A DNA stretch of 35,420 nucleotides from CAYOZN01 sp964408455 (GCA_964408455.1 CAYOZN010000039.1:1-35420); one strand, 5' to 3'. Counted from the stretch's first letter, positions 16,072-24,418 are shown. Translations and numbers: made by a program. Notes: generated by a model not told the origin, from the sequence alone.

Positions 16072-17100
16072 ATGAAGAGACTGTTGAAGGGAATGGTTGT
16101 GTGTCTGGCGGCAGCAGCGGTGGCGGGATGCGGCGGGAAGAGCAAGACCGCAACAGTAACGATCCGCTACACGAGCGAGCCAACGAGCAAGCTCAGCGAG
16201 CAGCACATGCACATTGCGGTGTACAACACGGATGTGATTGCGGCCGAGGGAAGCGACTCCTTTGATGAAAAGAAGTGGCGCGAGATGACGGCGGACTTCG
16301 TGCAGTCGGAGCTTCAGAACGCGGCCGACAAGCATGGGCTTCCGATCAAGCTCGTCGATCGGGAACACATCAAGGCCACGCTCGGCGAAAAGGACATGGC
16401 GTCGGCGGGGCTGACCGACAGTGGCGACGCCATGGCATCGTCGGCCCTTCAGGGGGCGACGGCGATCCTGACCAGCCGGGTGACGATCAAGGTCGATAAG
16501 CAGAGCAAGACGGAATACAAGCAGGGCACGTCGTTCCGCGGCTTCAACTTCGGCGGGGGCGAGAAGACGGAAGAGCGCCGCACGATCACGGTGACGAGCC
16601 AGTTCCAGCTCAAGGATGCGGGCACCAACGAGGTCATTTTTGCGTATTCGGGGCGGCCCCAGAGCCTGAGCGAGGGTGGCCGCAACAAGAACCCGTTCTT
16701 CGGGAAGTCGAAGACCGAGGTGGAAATGACGCCCCGGGACGAGGTGATCGGCACGCTGGTGGAACAACACCTGCGAAGCTTCATGTCGAAGTTCGCGCCG
16801 GTGACGTTCGAGGCGACGATGGACGTGGAATCGGGCAAGACGGAGGCAAGCACACAGGGTGTGAACATTCTGGTGACGGCCACGACGGACGAGGAATTCC
16901 AGAGCGCGCTGGACAAGTTCAAGGTGTCGCTGTCGGAAAAGCCCGAGGATGACAAGACGCTGTTTGCGGCCGGCGTGTGCTGCGAGCGGCTCCAGCAGCC
17001 CGATGAGGCGCTGCGCTACTACAAGCAGGCCCGGGCGATTGAAGAAAAGGAAGAGAAGTACATCGAGGCGGTTCAGCGGCTTGAAAACCGCGTGGGCTGA
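16072..17100 (+). CDS. CsgG/LpoB-like lipoprotein with C-terminal TPR-like region
   Basis: A 342-residue outer-membrane-type lipoprotein with the signal ending AAAVAGCGG (Cys20). Residues 65-160 have the layout of the CsgG/LpoB fold: MTADFVQSELQNAA, then LPIKLVDREHIKATL, then SALQGATAILTSRVTIKV. In this fold the corresponding segments are the helix, the VVDRE-type strand and the ADxILTGxV-type strand. Residues 175-190 are Gly/Phe-rich. Residues 280-342 form TPR-like helices (AAGVCCERLQQPDEALRYYKQA). CsgG forms secretion pores and LpoB activates a cell wall synthase; which applies here is open. ATG 16072 has GAGGAG about seven bases upstream. It is followed by a hairpin and then by the LPP20-like gene. 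Confidence 0.75.
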   Translation: MKRLLKGMVVCLAAAAVAGCGGKSKTATVTIRYTSEPTSKLSEQHMHIAVYNTDVIAAEGSDSFDEKKWREMTADFVQSELQNAADKHGLPIKLVDREHIKATLGEKDMASAGLTDSGDAMASSALQGATAILTSRVTIKVDKQSKTEYKQGTSFRGFNFGGGEKTEERRTITVTSQFQLKDAGTNEVIFAYSGRPQSLSEGGRNKNPFFGKSKTEVEMTPRDEVIGTLVEQHLRSFMSKFAPVTFEATMDVESGKTEASTQGVNILVTATTDEEFQSALDKFKVSLSEKPEDDKTLFAAGVCCERLQQPDEALRYYKQARAIEEKEEKYIEAVQRLENRVG

Positions 17101-17133
17101 TCGACTACCGGCCATTTGAGTTGAGACACGAAA

Positions 17134-17169
17134 AAACCGGCGGCAGGAGGCCTATCCGGCCGCCGGTTT
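17134..17169 (+). terminator. Hairpin after the CsgG-like gene
   Basis: AAACCGGCGGC (17134-17144) pairs perfectly with GCCGCCGGTTT (17159-17169) around a 14-base loop, and the flanks ACACG/CGTGT extend it. There is no long T run, so it may be a weak terminator or a processing hairpin that separates this gene from the next. Confidence 0.55.
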
Positions 17170-17280
17170 CGCGTGTCATGTTTGGAATTCATCGCCTCCT
17201 TCGAGAGGCGCCTCGCGCGGGGCGTCCGCGCGGAAGTTCGGGTTTTCTCAGCAACCGGGTTCAGTTTCCAAGGAGACGAC

Positions 17281-18582
17281 ATGTACCGACGATTGATGAT
17301 CGCGTGCAGCCTGGCGGCCGTGTTGGCGCCGGCGAATGCATTGATGGCGCAGTCGGTGAGCGACGCGCAGAACAAGCTGCTGGCCAAGCGGGCGGCCGAG
17401 GCGGATGCCTATCGCAAGCTGGCGGAGACGGTGAACGGGCTTCAGCTCACGTCCGAGACATTCGTGAAGGACTTCGTGACGGAGTCGGACACGATCCGAA
17501 CGGAGATGGACACGTTCGTGCGGGGCGTTCGGCTGGGACAGCCGTCGTGGGATTCGGACCTGGTGTGCACCATTGATGCCGAAGTGACGGTCGCCAAGCT
17601 GATCGAGGAGCTGACGGCGATTCACAAGCGGTGCTACAAGGGTAACACCATCAAGGCGACGGACTTCACGCAGATCAAGACGTATTACAAGAAGGACGTG
17701 ATCCAGGCGATCGGCATGGGCGCGCCGCGACCGGACCTTCCTCCGGATGTGCCGGGCGGCGACATTCCGTTCGAGGGCAAGCTGCCTGATCCGGTGGTGC
17801 CGGATATCTGGAAGCAGCTTCCGCCGCAGGCCCGACTGATGGCCAAGCGGGCGGCAGAGCTTGATGCGATGCGCAAGCTGGTGGAGCGGATCAAGGGTCT
17901 GCGTCTGACGAGCGACACGCTGGTTCGCGACTTCGTTGCCGAGTCGGACGTCATCACGACCGAGGCGCGCAGCACGCTGACGGGTGCGCACGAAGTGGGC
18001 CGGCCGTACTATCACCACGACGAGTTCATCGTTGAAGTGACGTACGAAGTGCCGGTGGAGTCTGTCATCACGACGATCAAGGAGCTTCACAAGCGGCACT
18101 ACAAGGGCGATCGCGTGACGGCGATGGACATCGAGCAGGTGACCAAGACGCTGAAGACGCAGACGTTCCAGGCGGTGGGCATGGGCATTCCGCCGCCGTC
18201 GATGGTGAAGCCGGTCGCGACGAAGCTGGAGATCCCGACGTGGACGACCGAGACGATCACGGCGTCGGGCCAGGGCGTAGCGCGTCCGGACCTGGAGGGC
18301 ACGCCGCAGGGCAAGCTGATGGCGGCGCGGGCGGCGGAACTGGATGCGAAGCGGCGGCTGGCCGAGGAGATCATGGGCTTCCAGATCGACTCGAGCACGA
18401 CGGTTCGCGACTTCGTGACCGAGCGTGACGAGATCAACGCGCAGCTCAACACGCACATCCAGGGGGCCTACGTGAAGTCGACCGACTACGATTCGGAAGG
18501 CACGGCGACGGTGGTGGTCGAGATTCCGGCCATGCAGATCTGGGACGTGGTTCACACCTACGTGGTGGTGAAGCGCGGCTAA
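17281..18582 (+). CDS. Exported protein with three LPP20-like repeats
   Basis: A 433-residue protein with a signal peptide (cut near ANALMAQ). It holds three homologous units at about 30-148, 183-302 and 343-428. Each begins with KLLAKRAAEADAYRKL, RLMAKRAAELDAMRKL or KLMAARAAELDAKRRL, followed by VKDFVTESD, VRDFVAESD or VRDFVTERD. Units 1 and 2 end in AIGMGAPRP and AVGMGIPPP. The unit resembles the LPP20 family, which includes Helicobacter Lpp20 and the flagellar disk/H-ring protein FlgP. Most members have one copy; three in a row with linkers is unusual. No lipobox Cys is present, so it is probably periplasmic. Start: ATG 17281 follows AAGGAG. It lies with a CsgG-like lipoprotein upstream and two mini-lipoproteins downstream. 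Confidence 0.8.
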   Translation: MYRRLMIACSLAAVLAPANALMAQSVSDAQNKLLAKRAAEADAYRKLAETVNGLQLTSETFVKDFVTESDTIRTEMDTFVRGVRLGQPSWDSDLVCTIDAEVTVAKLIEELTAIHKRCYKGNTIKATDFTQIKTYYKKDVIQAIGMGAPRPDLPPDVPGGDIPFEGKLPDPVVPDIWKQLPPQARLMAKRAAELDAMRKLVERIKGLRLTSDTLVRDFVAESDVITTEARSTLTGAHEVGRPYYHHDEFIVEVTYEVPVESVITTIKELHKRHYKGDRVTAMDIEQVTKTLKTQTFQAVGMGIPPPSMVKPVATKLEIPTWTTETITASGQGVARPDLEGTPQGKLMAARAAELDAKRRLAEEIMGFQIDSSTTVRDFVTERDEINAQLNTHIQGAYVKSTDYDSEGTATVVVEIPAMQIWDVVHTYVVVKRG

Positions 18583-18669
18583 TGCGGCGATGTTTGTCCC
18601 GACTGGCGGCCGACGGACCGGCGGCTCAGGGCGGGTGAACGATGGCCGCACGGCGGCCGGGAGATACTG

Positions 18670-18825
18670 ATGATTCGCAAGCTCTGTACGCTGATGCTCG
18701 TGATTGCCTTTGCGGCCGCCATTTCCGGCTGCCAGGAAAACGAACACGAAGTGACGCACAAGAAAGAGAGCACCACGGAAACGACGCCGCGGGATTCTTC
18801 GCCGGGCGGCATGATCGTGGAGTAA
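18670..18825 (+). CDS. 51-residue mini-lipoprotein 1
   Basis: A short frame with a full lipoprotein signal: MIRKLCTLMLVIAFAAAISGC, with ISGC as lipobox and Cys21 as the lipid anchor. The mature 31 residues are charged (ENEHEV, KKES) and end in GGMIVE. GGGAG lies about eight bases before the ATG. It lies 87 bases after the LPP20-like gene and directly before a strong terminator, so it is probably the last gene of that transcript. Size and form recall entericidin-type small lipoproteins, but no homology is claimed. Confidence 0.75.
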   Translation: MIRKLCTLMLVIAFAAAISGCQENEHEVTHKKESTTETTPRDSSPGGMIVE

Positions 18826-18847
18826 CGCTGACGCTGTCGATTTTCGC

Positions 18848-18887
18848 GGGGTCGGTCGGCCTGACGGCCGATCGGCCCCTTTTTTTT
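18848..18887 (+). terminator. Strong intrinsic terminator
   Basis: GGGGTCGGTCGGCC (18848-18861) pairs along all 14 positions, with two G-U pairs, with GGCCGATCGGCCCC (18866-18879). The loop is four bases and eight T follow. It ends the LPP20 and mini-lipoprotein transcript. Confidence 0.9.
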
Positions 18888-18922
18888 CTTTTTCGCAAAT
18901 GCGCGGAAACGGGAGGACTGAC

Positions 18923-19078
18923 GTGCGACGAATTACGCTGCTGTTGACGTTGATTGCCCTGTGCATGGCGGGCGGGCTGGCCTGCAAGGACAACAACCAG
19001 GAAATTCGCGACAAGCACCGGGAAGCGCTGACTGATGAGGGGCAGCCCGCCGAGGAGCCTGCCGAGACTCAGCCCTGA
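18923..19078 (+). CDS. 51-residue mini-lipoprotein 2
   Basis: GTG start with GGGAGG six bases upstream. The signal MRRITLLLTLIALCMAGGLAC ends in GLAC with Cys21 as lipid anchor. The mature part is charged (KDNNQEIRDKHREAL) and ends in acidic/Pro repeats (EEPAETQP). It has the same length and anchor position as the 51-residue lipoprotein just upstream, but they are separated by the terminator, so it needs its own promoter or read-through. Its last ten bases overlap the 3' end of the convergent HAD gene. Confidence 0.7.
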   Translation: MRRITLLLTLIALCMAGGLACKDNNQEIRDKHREALTDEGQPAEEPAETQP

Positions 19079-19737
19079 AGCAGGGCATTGAGATCGAGAT
19101 CCGCGTAGCCGTTGATGACGCGGTGGGCGATGTGCCGGGCCGCGGCGTTGTATGGCTGGCGCATGGCGAAGACCAGCATGCCTGCCGCGCGTGCGGCGGT
19201 CATGCCGTGTGCCGTGTCCTCGATGACGGCGACGTGGGCGGGCCGCAGGGAGGGATCGCGGCGGCGGAGTAATTCGAGGGCCTTGAGATATCCCTCGGGG
19301 TCAGGCTTGGCGCGATCGACGTCTTCTACGGCGACGATGCCGCAGAATTTGTCGAGCAAGTCTGCCGCCCGAAGGGTATGCTCGATCTCGACGCGCCGGG
19401 CGCCGCTGCAGACGGCGAGCGGCATGCGGCGGGCGGCGGCGCTGACAAAGGCGCTGGCGCCACTCATCAACGGAAAGCCGTCTCGGGCGAGGTGTTCAAA
19501 GGCGGAATTCTTGGCGGCGCGGATTTCGTCGATCGCATCGGGCGTGGCGGGCCTGCCGGCCTGTGCGAGCAGTCGCACGACGATGTCGGCGTCGGCAAGG
19601 CCGACATCATTCGTCCAGAACTCCTGCGTGTCGAGGGCGAGGCCGAATCGCGGCGCGACGCGGATAAAGGCTTCGAGGTGCAGCGGCTCGGATTCGACGA
19701 GCACGCCATCGTAGTCGAGGATCATCGCTCGAATCAT
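19069..19737 (-). CDS. HAD-superfamily hydrolase, beta-phosphoglucomutase-like
   Basis: A 222-residue hydrolase of the HAD superfamily, subfamily with a helical cap. Motif I is LDYDGV (nucleophile Asp8, acid/base Asp10), followed by ESEPLHLEAF, which is typical of the beta-phosphoglucomutase/phosphatase group. Motif II is the Ser in AVCSGARR, motif III the Lys in RAKPDPEGY, and motif IV EDTAHGMTAARAAGM. All catalytic residues are present; the substrate is probably a small sugar phosphate or similar. ATG 19737 lacks a clear ribosome binding site; the in-frame ATG at 19725 is an alternative. The frame up to 20229 is not coding. Confidence 0.87.
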   Translation of the reverse strand: MIRAMILDYDGVLVESEPLHLEAFIRVAPRFGLALDTQEFWTNDVGLADADIVVRLLAQAGRPATPDAIDEIRAAKNSAFEHLARDGFPLMSGASAFVSAAARRMPLAVCSGARRVEIEHTLRAADLLDKFCGIVAVEDVDRAKPDPEGYLKALELLRRRDPSLRPAHVAVIEDTAHGMTAARAAGMLVFAMRQPYNAAARHIAHRVINGYADLDLNALLQG

Positions 19738-19967
19738 CGGGCGGATGTTAATCGCGCGGCGGATGCGTCGCGAGGCGGGGATGTCCGGCGGCGGCGTTCG
19801 CGCGCCGGTGTTTGGTGAGCGGCACGGTTGACAGGTCGAAGCCGGCATCGGGAAGATATGGGGGAGGCTGCCTGCGCGCGGGGCCGGCGCAAAGGCCTGA
19901 ATTCTGCGGCGGCGTGGCGTGCGGCGACGCACGAGACGCAACCGGCCGCGCGCGAAGGGGCACGACC

Positions 19968-20822
19968 ATGCAGGTGATCGAACTGGGCGACACGCGCGTG
20001 GTGCAGGTCCGGCCTGAAGACAGCATCGATCATGCCATCGAGCTGATGGAGCAGAACGGATTTCGTCATCTGCCGGTGGTGGAGCGCGGTCACATCCGCG
20101 GGATGGTGAGCGATCGCGACATCCTGAAGGCGGTGGGGATGCTGCCGAGTGTCGAGCGGACGGCATCGACGGTGGGTCCGGCGCAGATCGGCGCCAAGCG
20201 GGTGAGCGAGGTGATGACGACGCCGGCAATCACGGCGCCGGCCGAATCGCCGCTGCACGTGGCGGCGGAGCTGATGCTGCGGGAGAACATCCGGGCGGTG
20301 CCGCTGGTGTACAAGGACCACCTGTCGGGCATCGTGACGCAGACGGACTATCTGACGTGCTATCTGGATTCGCGGCCGATGGGCCGAAAGCCGGGCTGGC
20401 GGCACGAGCGGGTGGAGCAGCACATGACGTCGCCGGTCGTGTCGATGCGGGAGCACGACACGTTTCTGCATGCGCTGCGGACGATGCAGACGCACCGCAT
20501 CCGGCACCTGCCGGTGGTGGAGGGCGACCGGCTGATCGGCATCGTTTCCGATCGTGACATGCGGCGGGTATTGGGGGCGTGGCCGGTGGAGGCGGAGGCG
20601 CGGGTGTCGGACGGGGTGCGCGGCGGTCACGAGCAGGTGGTGATGCGGGACATCATGCAGCGCGACGTGATCACGACGGGTCCGTCGGCGACGCTGGCGG
20701 AGGCGGCGGACGTGCTGGTGCGGAACAAGATCAGCTGCCTGCCGGTGTCGGAGGACGGGCTGCCGTCGGGCATCATCACGGACACCGATCTACTCGAGGC
20801 GTTCGTGGCGGCGTTCCGCTGA
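19968..20822 (+). CDS. Protein with four CBS domains
   Basis: A 284-residue cytosolic protein made only of two CBS pairs. The domains lie at about 8-55, 70-125, 145-200 and 220-280. Each has the typical signature: RHLPVVERGHIRGMVSDRDI, RAVPLVYKDHLSGIVTQTDY, RHLPVVEGDRLIGIVSDRDM and SCLPVSEDGLPSGIITDTDL. Such proteins bind adenine nucleotides and act as energy or redox sensors for a partner. ATG 19968 follows GAAGGGG. No fused enzyme or transporter is present, and the neighbours do not reveal the partner. Confidence 0.88.
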   Translation: MQVIELGDTRVVQVRPEDSIDHAIELMEQNGFRHLPVVERGHIRGMVSDRDILKAVGMLPSVERTASTVGPAQIGAKRVSEVMTTPAITAPAESPLHVAAELMLRENIRAVPLVYKDHLSGIVTQTDYLTCYLDSRPMGRKPGWRHERVEQHMTSPVVSMREHDTFLHALRTMQTHRIRHLPVVEGDRLIGIVSDRDMRRVLGAWPVEAEARVSDGVRGGHEQVVMRDIMQRDVITTGPSATLAEAADVLVRNKISCLPVSEDGLPSGIITDTDLLEAFVAAFR

Positions 20823-21233
20823 CGGGCCGTCTGGCTGGATGGCGCAGTCCGGCGGCGAATCGCTTCAAAATGGCCCATATTTTGCGGATTTTTGCGGAGA
20901 TTCCTCCTGAAGCGGGGTCCGTGGTGGCAAACTGGACCGGCGTTACAATGTGCGGCCCCGCGGGCTAAGCGCCTATCTCAATAACGCAAGCCGCACGGGC
21001 TGTTAGCCGGTGCCACACCGTCATTGAGATAGGCTCTAAGCCGAAGCACGGCCGCCGGTTATCGCCCCGTCGGCTACGGGGAAATTCGTGCGCGTTAGCG
21101 ACGAGCGGCGGGTCCGTTGGACTTCTGTATCGCCCCGTGGGATCGCGTCAGCGGCGCGGGTGGGAGCGCCGCCAAATGCCCCGTTGAAATAATCACGATT
21201 GAGGAAAGTCTCGCCCGTTTGCGGAGATCGTTC
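20823..21233. other. Intergenic region with no gene seen
   Basis: Between the CBS gene and the large secreted-protein gene. Apart from the composite repeat at 20964-21042 I see no ORF with a ribosome binding site, no tRNA and no convincing promoter. A short GCGGATTTTTGCGG block at about 20884-20897 is not explained. Confidence 0.5.
20964..21042. repeat. 79-bp composite inverted repeat (MITE-like)
   Basis: Outer arms GCCTATCTCAAT (20971-20982) and ATTGAGATAGGC (21023-21034) are perfect inverted repeats, and the match extends imperfectly to GGCTAAGC/CTAAGCC on the outside. Inside is a second stem, GCACGGGCT/AGCCGGTGC with one mismatch, followed by CACAC. The inner stem and part of the arm recur at 11971-12020. 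No transposase is nearby. Confidence 0.75.
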
Positions 21234-23219
21234 ATGCTGAAGCAAAAGGTGGTATGCGTCGGGATTGTCGTTCTGGGTCTGGTGCCGGTGGCCGCGCGCG
21301 GCGAGACGGATCTGTCGAAGTTTGGGCTTTTGAAGGCGGTGCCGGCGGATGCATTCATCACGGCGGCGGGCCGCGGTAACGCGGAGCGCGAATTCGTGGA
21401 CCGCTACTGGGAGGATGTGATCAAGGCGGTAGACGAGAGCGAAGTGCTGCTGGACGTGTGGGACATGCTCAGCGAGAACATCCCCGACGAGCAGCTGGAT
21501 GAGTTTGAAGACACGAAGGACCGGCTGATCGAGCTCTGCGACAAGGTGGCGTGGGGCGAATGGATGTCGCGGGAGATGGTGCACGCCGGTCGGTTCATGC
21601 CGGTGGGCCAGGCGCACGTGCTCCTGTACGAGGGGCTATTGGCGGGGCGGCTTCCGAAGGACGAAGTGGAGAAGAACTACGAGGCGATGAGGGCGGTCTT
21701 TGCCGAGACGGTGCGCTTCATCAACGCGATGGCGGGCGAAGGCGAGGCGGCGAAGATCGTGGAGACGGAGGCGCACGGGGCGACGATCTCGAGCGTGCTG
21801 TTCGTGCAGTTCGAGGGGTTCGGTCTGCGGCTGGCGCGGCGCGGCGATGTCATTCTTGTGACATTTGGCGGCACGAAGCTGATGGACGAGTCGCTGTCGC
21901 TGCTGGAAAAAGGCGGCGAGGGCGGCATGGCGGATACGGCGCGATTCAAGCAGGCGATCGCGAAGCTGCCGCCGGCGGAGGATGCGATCGTCTTCTTCGA
22001 TACCGAGCGGATGATGTCGAGCATTCGCCGGGTGTTTCCGGATCGAGACCCGGCGACGACGCAGCCGGGCGGGTCGTCGGCGGGGGACGAATTTATCTCG
22101 CTGATGAACCGGGCGCTGAAGGACGTATCGATCGTCGATTATGTTGCCAGCGTGAACTGGACGGATGGATATCGCACGTTTGAGGACAACTATACGCGGC
22201 AGCGGGACAATGCGAAGGAATCGCTCTTCTACCAGGCGCTGGCGTACGACCGGCCGATCGAGAACTTCGCGAAGTACGTGCCGAAGGAGGCGGATTCTTT
22301 CGCGGTTGATTCGGGCATCCGTCTGCCGGTGCTGTACGACTGGGCGGTGGACGTGGTGAAGGACAGCCTGACGGACGGTGGGCAGTACGTCGAGCAGTTC
22401 AACGACTTTCAGCACAACGTGCTGAACCTGGACATCAAGCGGGACGTGCTGGACCTGATCGACGGCCAGAGCGTGTCGGTGACGATGGGCGAGGACTGGG
22501 TGCAGATCATCAAGGTAACGGATGTCGAGAAGCTGCACATGCAGATCGAACGGCTGGTGAAGGTCATCAACAGGCACGCGGGGCAGTTCCTGGGGCCGGA
22601 TGCGATCCAGCTCCAGCCGATGCGGATCGGCAAACACGATCAGTTCTACCAGGTGTCGGTGCCGATGATGGCGGCGATGATGATGGGGCCGGGTGGCGGC
22701 CTGCCGATCATCGGATATTCGGAGGGGCAGTTCTTCATGGGCTCGTCGAAGGCGGCGCTGCGGAAGTGCCTGAACACGGCGGCGGGCGAGCATCCGAACA
22801 TCACGGAAAGCGAGCGATGGAAGGAAGAAGCGCTGGCGCCGAAGGGTGAGGTGGTGTACATCCATTTCACCGATGAGATGGAATTCGGCGAAGAGCTGAA
22901 GGCGATGTTCAGCGAGCTGACGATGGGTGTGAACATGATGCAACTGATGCCGGTGCAGCTGCCGCCGCCGGTGCAGAAGTTCATCGGCAAGGTGTCGCCA
23001 TTCCTGCCGAAGCTGGCGAAGATTGCCGAGAAGTTCGACTTCTACCGGTCCAGCGCCGGGTACACGGTGAAGACGGCCGACGGCTGGATGGACCGGACGG
23101 TGCAGACATATAAGACGCCGGCCGAGGTGAAGAAGCTTCGGGATCGGAAGAAGGCGGTGGAGGAGAACGGCGTGGAGGGACCAGACGGGGCGGCCGAGGA
23201 CGGACCCGACGGGGAGTGA
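21234..23219 (+). CDS. Large secreted protein, unknown function
   Basis: A 661-residue exported protein with a signal peptide (VVCVGIVVLGLVPVAARGE, cleavage near residue 22). It is alpha/beta and acidic, with FGLLKAVPADAFI after the signal, repeated segments such as LLDVWDMLSENIPDEQ and LDLIDGQSVSVTMG, and Met-rich stretches (MMAAMMMGPGGG). The layout of a secreted protein assessing VPADAF and VDSGIRLP recalls DUF3352-type proteins, but this is a weak assignment. The C-terminal 30 residues are acidic and disordered. ATG 21234 follows GCGGAG. It is single-copy in its transcript, ending in the terminator at 23255-23290. Confidence 0.78.
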   Translation: MLKQKVVCVGIVVLGLVPVAARGETDLSKFGLLKAVPADAFITAAGRGNAEREFVDRYWEDVIKAVDESEVLLDVWDMLSENIPDEQLDEFEDTKDRLIELCDKVAWGEWMSREMVHAGRFMPVGQAHVLLYEGLLAGRLPKDEVEKNYEAMRAVFAETVRFINAMAGEGEAAKIVETEAHGATISSVLFVQFEGFGLRLARRGDVILVTFGGTKLMDESLSLLEKGGEGGMADTARFKQAIAKLPPAEDAIVFFDTERMMSSIRRVFPDRDPATTQPGGSSAGDEFISLMNRALKDVSIVDYVASVNWTDGYRTFEDNYTRQRDNAKESLFYQALAYDRPIENFAKYVPKEADSFAVDSGIRLPVLYDWAVDVVKDSLTDGGQYVEQFNDFQHNVLNLDIKRDVLDLIDGQSVSVTMGEDWVQIIKVTDVEKLHMQIERLVKVINRHAGQFLGPDAIQLQPMRIGKHDQFYQVSVPMMAAMMMGPGGGLPIIGYSEGQFFMGSSKAALRKCLNTAAGEHPNITESERWKEEALAPKGEVVYIHFTDEMEFGEELKAMFSELTMGVNMMQLMPVQLPPPVQKFIGKVSPFLPKLAKIAEKFDFYRSSAGYTVKTADGWMDRTVQTYKTPAEVKKLRDRKKAVEENGVEGPDGAAEDGPDGE

Positions 23220-23254
23220 GGCCGGCGGCGTTCCGCGAGTCATCAAAGTGTCAT

Positions 23255-23290
23255 ACGGGCGGCATTGCCGGGGGCTGTGCCGCCCGTTTT
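23255..23290 (+). terminator. Intrinsic terminator after the large secreted protein gene
   Basis: ACGGGCGGCA (23255-23264) pairs with TGCCGCCCGT (23278-23287) around a 13-base loop, and TTT follows. It lies 36 bases past the stop codon. Confidence 0.75.
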
Positions 23291-23332
23291 CTGCGCTGAG
23301 TTGGGTTCTCACAAAACGGTGACACACCGCTG

Positions 23333-23406
23333 CACTGCTCACAGAGCAGTGGCACCCTGCTTGAAGCAGTGGCACACGGATCACTGCTCACAGAGCAGTG
23401 GCACCC
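23333..23406. repeat. Cluster of three REP-like palindromes
   Basis: Copy a: CACTGCTC (23333-23340), ACA, GAGCAGTG (23344-23351). Copy b: TGCTT/AAGCA at 23358-23368, then GGCACAC. Copy c: CACTGCTC (23382-23389), ACA, GAGCAGTG (23393-23400). Each is followed by GGCACC or GGCACAC. The cluster lies between two convergent genes, a usual site for REP elements. Confidence 0.85.
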
Positions 23407-23410
23407 GGTG

Positions 23411-24418
23411 TCATTTCTGTGGATTGGAAGGATAGGCCTGGCGGTACCAGTCGAAGGTGGCGCGCATGCCGTCGGCGAAGCGGGTGCGGGGGGACCAGCC
23501 GAGCAGCTTCTGCGTGCGCGCGCAATCGACGCGCTGCGGCAGGCCGGTGAGGGCGATGGCGGCGCGGCGGAGGGTGGCCTGGCGCGGGCCGCTGCGGATG
23601 ACGAGTTCGCCGAGCCAGCCGAAGAACCAGGCGACGGCGTAGGGGATGTGCCGGCGGCAGCGGGGAATGCCGAAGCCATCGGCAAGCGAATCAAAGTACT
23701 GTTTCTGCGTGACGCGTTCGGTGCCGGCGGCGATGAGCACCTGGCCGGCGGCCGCGGGCACGCGTCCGGCGAGGGCGATGGCCTCGGCGACGTCCTTGAC
23801 GTATGTAAATGCCATTTCGTTGTCACCGCGGCCGACGATGCGCATGGTGCTGTCGGTCAACGCGGGGAGCACCTGGCTGCGGAGGGTGCGATTGCGGGGG
23901 CCATAGAGATAGCCGAGGCGGACGATGACCCACTCGATGCCGGGCGGGCATCGCTCGCGGACGACGGCTTCGGCTTCGAGCTTGGCGCAGCCGTAGGGAA
24001 ACCAGCGCGGGGCCGAGGGCGTTGGGGTGGATTCGTCGATGGTCTGGCCGGCGGCGAAGAGGCGCGGGTGATAGACGCCGCAGGAGCTGATCTGAACGAA
24101 GCGTTTGACGCGGGCGGCGATGGCGGCATCGAGGACGTTTGCGGTGCCATGGACGGTGGTGCGTTCGAACTCGGCCTCAGGGCCATGTATCTCGACGCGG
24201 GCGGCGGCGTGATAGACGACGTCGCAGCCGTCGCAGGCGCTGCGAAGCGATGCCGGGTCTTCCAGGGAGCCGGGGAACGGGTCTGCACCGAGTGACTCGA
24301 GAAAGGCACGATCTCCGCCGGGGCGGACGAGGGCACGGACGCGATCGCCGCGGGCGCGGAGATCCTCGATGAGATGGCTGCCGACGAATCCGGTACCGCC
24401 GGTGACGAATGCGAGCAT
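23411..24418 (-). CDS. NAD(P)-dependent extended SDR (epimerase/dehydrogenase)
   Basis: A 335-residue extended short-chain dehydrogenase. The Rossmann loop TGGTGFVG is at residues 6-13, the DVVYHAAA segment at about 66-73, catalytic Ser in QISSCGVY, and YGCAK (Tyr142, Lys146) completes the triad. LGYLYGPRN follows. Residues 260-335 form the substrate domain. The sequence type is near 3-beta-HSD-like/OleD-like enzymes that act on 3-keto or 3-hydroxy lipids; the exact substrate is not fixed. The gene is the third of an operon starting with a ketosynthase III at 26107, 31 bases after the methyltransferase. That context suggests it reduces or oxidises the ketosynthase product. Confidence 0.87.
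   Translation of the reverse strand: MLAFVTGGTGFVGSHLIEDLRARGDRVRALVRPGGDRAFLESLGADPFPGSLEDPASLRSACDGCDVVYHAAARVEIHGPEAEFERTTVHGTANVLDAAIAARVKRFVQISSCGVYHPRLFAAGQTIDESTPTPSAPRWFPYGCAKLEAEAVVRERCPPGIEWVIVRLGYLYGPRNRTLRSQVLPALTDSTMRIVGRGDNEMAFTYVKDVAEAIALAGRVPAAAGQVLIAAGTERVTQKQYFDSLADGFGIPRCRRHIPYAVAWFFGWLGELVIRSGPRQATLRRAAIALTGLPQRVDCARTQKLLGWSPRTRFADGMRATFDWYRQAYPSNPQK

Noticed and set aside
17248..19014. 588-residue open frame on the minus strand
   Set aside because: Antisense to the LPP20-like and mini-lipoprotein genes, with the same Arg/His-rich shadow composition.
21636..23384. 582-residue open frame on the minus strand
   Set aside because: Antisense to the large secreted protein gene, which has a signal peptide, a ribosome binding site and a terminator.
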